In this document: piece by piece, positions 59,922-64,000 of the stretch
How the letters are laid out: every line of letters starts with the position of its first letter
Position numbering within the stretch: the first letter of the stretch is position 1
From: Arthrobacter sp. SPG23
Lineage (GTDB): Bacteria > Actinomycetota > Actinomycetes > Actinomycetales > Micrococcaceae
Reading direction: 5' to 3'
Assembly: GCF_000876655.1 (NCBI RefSeq)
Contig: NZ_JYCN01000026.1
Span: 186,001 to 250,000, forward strand
Length of the DNA: 64,000 bases
Program-made: the position numbers and the translations under genes
Notes under the pieces: generated by a model
The model's database searches: none
The model's input: the letters and a program-made list of their open reading frames with translations, nothing else
Told to the model about the DNA's origin: nothing

Positions 59922-61436
59922 ATGACCACCACCCAGGCCGAACAGTTCACCGTCCGACGTTCCTCCGCTGACCCGGCTTCCGCCGGTGCCGTGCCGCTGC
60001 CGCTCCCGCCCGCTGGCCACTTCATCAACGGATCGTTTGTTCCGGGCTCCTCCCAGCAGTTCATCGACGTCGTGGACCCCGCCACTGAGCAGATCATCGC
60101 ATCCGTCCAGGAAGGCACCGCTGCCGACGTCGACGTCGCCGTTGAAGCCGCCGTCGCAGCCCAGAAATCTTGGGGAGCCACCACCCCCAAGGAACGGGCT
60201 GATGTCCTGAACCTGATCGCCAACATCATCGAGGCCAACCGCGAAGCGTTCGAGGTCATCGAGTCCGCCAACACGGGCAAGCCACACGCCGTGGCCGAGG
60301 ATGATGTCACCAGCACCATTGACACCTTCCGCTTCATGGCCGGCGCTTCCCGCACGCTGACGTCGATGGCCGGCGGCGACTACGCCACCGGCCACACCTC
60401 CGTGATCCTCCGCGAACCCGTGGGCGTCGTCGGCGTCATCACCCCCTGGAACTACCCGCTGCTGATGGCCGCCTGGAAGATCGCACCGATTCTCGCCGCT
60501 GGCAACAGCATCGTCATGAAGCCCTCCGAGCAGACCCCGCTGTCCACGCTGAAGCTGGCCGAACTCGTGGCCGGACGCATCCCCAATGGCATCCTGAATG
60601 TCATCACCGGTCAGGGAAGGACGGTTGGGCAGCGGCTTTCCGAGCACCCTGACGTCGCCTTGGTGGCGCTGACGGGCAGCGTTGTCAGTGGCCAGGCCGT
60701 TGCGGAAACCGCCGCAAAGTCCGTGAAGCGCGTCCACTTGGAGCTCGGCGGCAAAGCTCCAGTCGTTGTCTTCCCGGACGCCGATCTCCGCGCGGCCGCC
60801 GCTGGAGTCCGGAACGCCGGCTTCTGGAATGCCGGCCAGGATTGTGGTGCCGCCTGCCGCGTTCTGGTCCATGAGTCCGTGGCGGCAGAATTCACGGAGC
60901 ACCTGGTCCGGGAGGTTGGCACATTGGTAGTGGGCACTCCGGCGGCAGGGGACGATGTCGAAATCGGTCCCATGATCTCCCGCCCCCACTTCGAGCGTGT
61001 TAAGGAATCCCTCGCCGAAGCCCGGGCGGGAGGCCTTGATATCGCCATTGGCGGCTCGGCATTGGAAGGCCCCGGCTACTTCATCGAGCCAACGGTCATC
61101 AGCGGCGTCCCGGCTGGCGCGCACATCGCCACCCACGAGATCTTCGGCCCCGTAGTCACCGTCGAGAGCTTCAGCACCACCGAAGAAGCCGTCACCCGGG
61201 CCAACGAGAGCCCTTATGGCCTGTCCGCCTCGGTATGGACCAAGGACTCCAGCCTCTCCCTGCGGATTCCCAAGCAACTCGACTTCGGCACCGTCTGGGT
61301 CAATGCCCACCTGGTCCTGGCTTGCGAGGTACCGTGGGGCGGATTCAAGGGATCCGGCTACGGCCGCGACCTGTCGCTCTACGCCCTGGATGATTACTCG
61401 CGCACCAAGCACGTCATGATTAACCACAGCGCATGA
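59922..61436 (+). CDS. aldehyde dehydrogenase (gamma-aminobutyraldehyde-type)
   Basis: 504 residues. NAD-binding VGVITPWNYPLLMAAWKIAPILAAGN and MKPSEQTPLSTLKL, the catalytic Glu in HLELGGKAPVVVF and the catalytic Cys near 308 in NAGQDCGAACR. The QDC-xAA context is that of gamma-aminobutyraldehyde/betaine-aldehyde dehydrogenases. It oxidises an omega-amino or guanidino aldehyde to the acid with NAD(P)+. It starts 12 nt after the permease and overlaps the following oxidase gene by 4 nt. Confidence 0.88.
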   Translation: MTTTQAEQFTVRRSSADPASAGAVPLPLPPAGHFINGSFVPGSSQQFIDVVDPATEQIIASVQEGTAADVDVAVEAAVAAQKSWGATTPKERADVLNLIANIIEANREAFEVIESANTGKPHAVAEDDVTSTIDTFRFMAGASRTLTSMAGGDYATGHTSVILREPVGVVGVITPWNYPLLMAAWKIAPILAAGNSIVMKPSEQTPLSTLKLAELVAGRIPNGILNVITGQGRTVGQRLSEHPDVALVALTGSVVSGQAVAETAAKSVKRVHLELGGKAPVVVFPDADLRAAAAGVRNAGFWNAGQDCGAACRVLVHESVAAEFTEHLVREVGTLVVGTPAAGDDVEIGPMISRPHFERVKESLAEARAGGLDIAIGGSALEGPGYFIEPTVISGVPAGAHIATHEIFGPVVTVESFSTTEEAVTRANESPYGLSASVWTKDSSLSLRIPKQLDFGTVWVNAHLVLACEVPWGGFKGSGYGRDLSLYALDDYSRTKHVMINHSA

Positions 61437-62758
61437 GCACCCAGACAAGCAACGGAGCTTTCACCATGACCACCAACGTCTCCCGTCCCGCCTCCTTGGC
61501 AGGTGCCTCCACGCCCTCCGCCCCCTTCGGCACGGACGTCACCTGGACCAACTGGGGCGGGAACCAAAGCGCCACGCCGGCGTTTACGGTCCGGCCGGGG
61601 AGTGAACAGGAAGCGCTCGACGCCGTCCGCTTCGCCATCCGCGAAGGCCTGCCTGTGCGGGCGGTCGGCTCAGGTCATTCGTCTTCACCCCTGGTTCAAA
61701 CCGGCGGCGTCCTGATGGACATGTCCGGCCTCTCCGCCATCACCGGCACCGACCGGGTGGGGCGCCGCGCCCGGGCCTTGGCCGGTACCACCATCAACGC
61801 CTTTGGGGACGCGTTGTGGGACAAGGGACTGGCGCTCAGCAATCAGGGCGACATCGACAAGCAGCAGATCGCAGGTGCCCTGGCCACCAGCACCCATGGG
61901 TCCGGCAAAGACCTTGGCAGCTTCTCCTCCAAGCTGCGCTGGGTGAAGCTCATCAACGGCTCCGGCGAAATCGTAGAGATTGGCGAGGGCCAGCTCCGCG
62001 AACTTCGCGCCGCGCAGGTAGCCCTGGGCACGTTGGGAATCTTCCTGGAAGTCGAGTTGGCGGTCGAAGACAGGTACTACCTGCAGGAAGAGATCACCTA
62101 CCCCACCTGGGCGGAAACTGCGGAAACGTGGCAGTCCGACATCGATTCCAACAGGCATTACTCCTTTCTCTGGTGCCCCGAAGACGACTCGTGCGAGCTT
62201 CTGGACCTGCCGGGTTCGCCGGATTACCGGATGGGCGGCCGGAGCTACACCAAGAAGTACAACATCGTGGACGTCCAGGACGAACGCCAGATCTCAGGCG
62301 TTGAAGGTGCCCGGCTGGACCGTTCGTACCGGATCTATCCCGGCGGCTTCACCACGCAGTTCCATGAACTGGAGTACTTCGTCCGCAGTGAGGACGGTTT
62401 GGCCGCCGTCGAGGCCATCCAGGACCTGATCCGCAGCAGGTACCCCGAGCAGAAGTACCCTGTGGAAGTCCGCTGGGTGAAAGCCGACGACGCCTACATG
62501 TCCCAGTTCCAAGGCCGTGACAGCACTGTCATCACGCTGACCACCCAGCCGGGAACCGACTACTGGCAGTTCTTCCGGGATGCCGACGCTGTCCTGCAGG
62601 AATTCGAGCCGCGGGCCCACTGGGGGAAGATCCACTTCATGACACGGGCCCGCCTTGAGCGCCTTTACCCGGAACTGGACACCTTTATGCAGGTCCGCCG
62701 CGAATTTGATCCCCGCGGAATGTTCCTCAACGACCACACGCGGGCCCTCGTAGGCTAA
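61433..62758 (+). CDS. FAD-linked oxidase (aldonolactone/alditol-oxidase-like)
   Basis: 441 residues of the vanillyl-alcohol-oxidase fold with a D-arabinono-1,4-lactone oxidase-type C-terminus. The FAD domain has FTVRPGSEQEALDAVRFA and VGSGHSSSP with a His near 81 in the position that carries covalent FAD in alditol oxidases. The C-terminus has MTRARLERLYPELDTFMQVRREFDPRGMFLNDHTRALVG. The start overlaps the aldehyde dehydrogenase (ATGA); an internal ATG at 61466 has GGAG before it and may be the real start. It could make the aldehyde used by the dehydrogenase from an alcohol, which is inference. Confidence 0.83.
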   Translation: MSTQTSNGAFTMTTNVSRPASLAGASTPSAPFGTDVTWTNWGGNQSATPAFTVRPGSEQEALDAVRFAIREGLPVRAVGSGHSSSPLVQTGGVLMDMSGLSAITGTDRVGRRARALAGTTINAFGDALWDKGLALSNQGDIDKQQIAGALATSTHGSGKDLGSFSSKLRWVKLINGSGEIVEIGEGQLRELRAAQVALGTLGIFLEVELAVEDRYYLQEEITYPTWAETAETWQSDIDSNRHYSFLWCPEDDSCELLDLPGSPDYRMGGRSYTKKYNIVDVQDERQISGVEGARLDRSYRIYPGGFTTQFHELEYFVRSEDGLAAVEAIQDLIRSRYPEQKYPVEVRWVKADDAYMSQFQGRDSTVITLTTQPGTDYWQFFRDADAVLQEFEPRAHWGKIHFMTRARLERLYPELDTFMQVRREFDPRGMFLNDHTRALVG

Positions 62759-62783
62759 CTCGGGCTAATTGTCTTCATCACCA

Positions 62784-62823
62784 AATGGAGGCTCCGTACT
62801 CATATGAGTACGGAGCCTCCATT
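62784..62823. terminator. perfect 40-nt palindromic terminator
   Basis: Two 20-nt arms, AATGGAGGCTCCGTACTCAT / ATGAGTACGGAGCCTCCATT, without a mismatch or spacer, 25 nt after the oxidase stop and 17 nt before the convergent ABC gene stop. It can end both transcripts. Confidence 0.85.
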
Positions 62824-62840
62824 CATTTAATGGCAACCGA

Positions 62841-64000
62841 TCAAACCTCCGCCACCGGAGCCGCGAACTGGGCCTCATACAACCTCGCATAAGCCCCGCC
62901 CGCAGCCAGCAGTGAAGCATGCGTGCCCTGCTCTACGATCTGCCCGGCTTCCATCACCAGGATGAGGTCGGCGTCGCGGATCGTGGACAGGCGGTGCGCG
63001 ATGACAAACGACGTCCGGTCGGACCGCAAAGCACTCATCGCCTTCTGCACCAGCACCTCGGTCCTCGTATCCACCGAAGAAGTGGCCTCATCGAGAATCA
63101 AAACCGACGGCCGGGCCAGGAACGCCCGGGCAATCGTCAGCAGCTGCTTCTCGCCCGCCGAAACGTTCCCGCCCTCGTCCTCCAGCACCGTGTCGTAGCC
63201 CTCCGGCAGGGAGTGCACGAAGCGGTCCACATACGTCGCCGTCGCCGCCTGCAGGATCTCCTCCTCGGTGGCGTCAGGCCGGCCGTACGCAATGTTGTCC
63301 CGGATCGTCCCGCCGAACAGCCACGTATCCTGCAGCACCATGCCCATCCGCGAGCGTAGCTCGCGCCGGGAAACGGAGGTGATGTCCACGCCGTCGAGCG
63401 TTATCCGTCCCGCATCAATCTCATAGAACCGCATCATCAGGTTCACCAGCGTCGTCTTCCCGGCCCCCGTGGGGCCCACGATCGCCACCGTCTGCCCCGG
63501 CTCAGCCACCAACGAAAGGTCCGAAATCAGCGGCTTGTCCGGTGAATAGGAGAACGAGACGTTCTCGAACACCAGCCGGCCCCGTCCGCCGTCGGGCGCA
63601 GAACCAGCAGCTTCCGGCGACTGCTCCTCCTCATCCAGCAGCTCGAACACCCGCTCCGCCGACGCCACCCCGGACTGCAGCAGGTTGGCCATGGACCCCA
63701 GCTGGGCCAGCGGCTGGGTGAACTGCCGCGAGTACTGGATGAACGCCTGCACATCGCCCAGCTGCATCGCCCCGGACGCCACCTGCAGGCCGCCCACCAC
63801 GGCGATCCCCACGTACACCAGGTTCCCGATGAACGTCATGGCCGGCATGATCAGCCCGGAGATGAACTGCGCGCCGAAGCTCGCCTCATACAGCTCCGCG
63901 TTCTTCTGCCGGAACCGCTCCCCCACCTCCTGCTGCCGGCCGAACACCTTGACCAATGCATGCCCGGTGTACGTCTCCTCGATCTGCCCGTTCAGCTCGC
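62841..64000 (-). CDS. ABC exporter, membrane-ATPase half transporter (5' part outside window)
   Basis: At least 386 residues; the frame is open to the window end, so the N-terminus is missing here. The visible part starts in the cytoplasmic loops of the membrane domain (ELNGQIEETYTGHALVKVFG), continues with the last helices (FISGLIMPAMTFIGNLVYVGIAVVGG) and the full ATPase: Walker A GPTGAGKTT, Q-loop MVLQDTWLFGGTIRDNIAYG, signature NVSAGEKQLL, Walker B VLILDEATSSVDT and the H-loop VIAHRLSTI. It is a type IV-fold exporter of lipids, peptides or drugs, normally working as a dimer with a neighbouring half. Its 3' part is the source of the relics at 50216 and 55725. Confidence 0.9.
   Translation of the reverse strand, partial: ELNGQIEETYTGHALVKVFGRQQEVGERFRQKNAELYEASFGAQFISGLIMPAMTFIGNLVYVGIAVVGGLQVASGAMQLGDVQAFIQYSRQFTQPLAQLGSMANLLQSGVASAERVFELLDEEEQSPEAAGSAPDGGRGRLVFENVSFSYSPDKPLISDLSLVAEPGQTVAIVGPTGAGKTTLVNLMMRFYEIDAGRITLDGVDITSVSRRELRSRMGMVLQDTWLFGGTIRDNIAYGRPDATEEEILQAATATYVDRFVHSLPEGYDTVLEDEGGNVSAGEKQLLTIARAFLARPSVLILDEATSSVDTRTEVLVQKAMSALRSDRTSFVIAHRLSTIRDADLILVMEAGQIVEQGTHASLLAAGGAYARLYEAQFAAPVAEV

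Noticed and set aside
59202..61448. Long minus-strand open frame (748 codons) under the NCS1 permease and aldehyde dehydrogenase
   Set aside because: Antisense shadow; no start signal or recognisable domain.
1..64000. CRISPR arrays, insertion sequences with transposase, rRNA and tRNA genes
   Set aside because: None could be recognised: no regularly spaced repeats, no transposase motifs and no RNA gene consensus on either strand.

Overview
The window is chromosomal DNA of a high-GC actinobacterium, most likely Arthrobacter, Pseudarthrobacter or Paenarthrobacter (Micrococcaceae). This rests on the GC-rich codon use, a DUF222/HNH gene, the density of catabolic operons with LacI, GntR, IclR and PucR regulators, and an N-carbamoylsarcosine amidase whose length and active-site numbering (D51, K144, C177) match the characterised Arthrobacter enzyme. 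I see no rRNA, tRNA, CRISPR array or integrase.

0.7-24.2 kb: small housekeeping and stress-type genes (alpha/beta hydrolase, two GOLPH3/GPP34-like paralogues, DUF427, flavodoxin, DUF222/HNH with two frame breaks, phosphotransferase, TerC behind a probable yybP-ykoY Mn2+ riboswitch, TspO, VOC, a stand-alone HSDR_N-type nuclease). Two catabolic units sit among them: a LacI-controlled TRAP-transporter operon (4.4-11.4 kb) and a GntR-controlled permease/amidohydrolase unit (15.1-18.1 kb). This part is dotted with nine copies of one hairpin repeat (CGGACGACGGCGGGA/TCCCGCCGTCGTCCG, often followed by TTGCGTTT), all in one orientation. Most lie directly behind plus-strand genes and probably act as terminators.

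24.6-30.7 kb: a stand-alone GHKL-type ATPase, then a DUF4430-like lipoprotein overlapping a 961-residue ECF transporter that carries T, A, A' and S components in a single chain.

30.7-44.1 kb: a creatinine/N-methylhydantoin nitrogen-salvage cluster: N-carbamoylsarcosine amidase, two convergent IclR paralogues, an N-methylhydantoinase with HyuA and HyuB fused, and two MFS transporters. A TTGCT-N7-GCA type motif recurs in front of the catabolic genes. A glycogen-debranching-like gene and a decayed MFS fragment interrupt the cluster.

44.1-64.0 kb: metH; an AT-rich island with an overlapping ParA-like ATPase and SIR2-like NADase pair (candidate defence module); then an amino-acid permease, a DUF6421-type gene with an SDR, and a PucR-agmatinase-NCS1 permease-aldehyde dehydrogenase-FAD oxidase operon. 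The 3' part of one ABC-exporter gene occurs three times here (a 1 kb frameshifted relic, a 66 bp relic and the intact gene running off the window), each at a module boundary.

Together the ureohydrolase operon and the N-methylhydantoin cluster point to an organism specialised in nitrogen from guanidino compounds and hydantoins. The most novel-looking items are the ParA-SIR2 pair, the one-chain ECF transporter, the oriented hairpin-repeat family and the repeated ABC gene tail.
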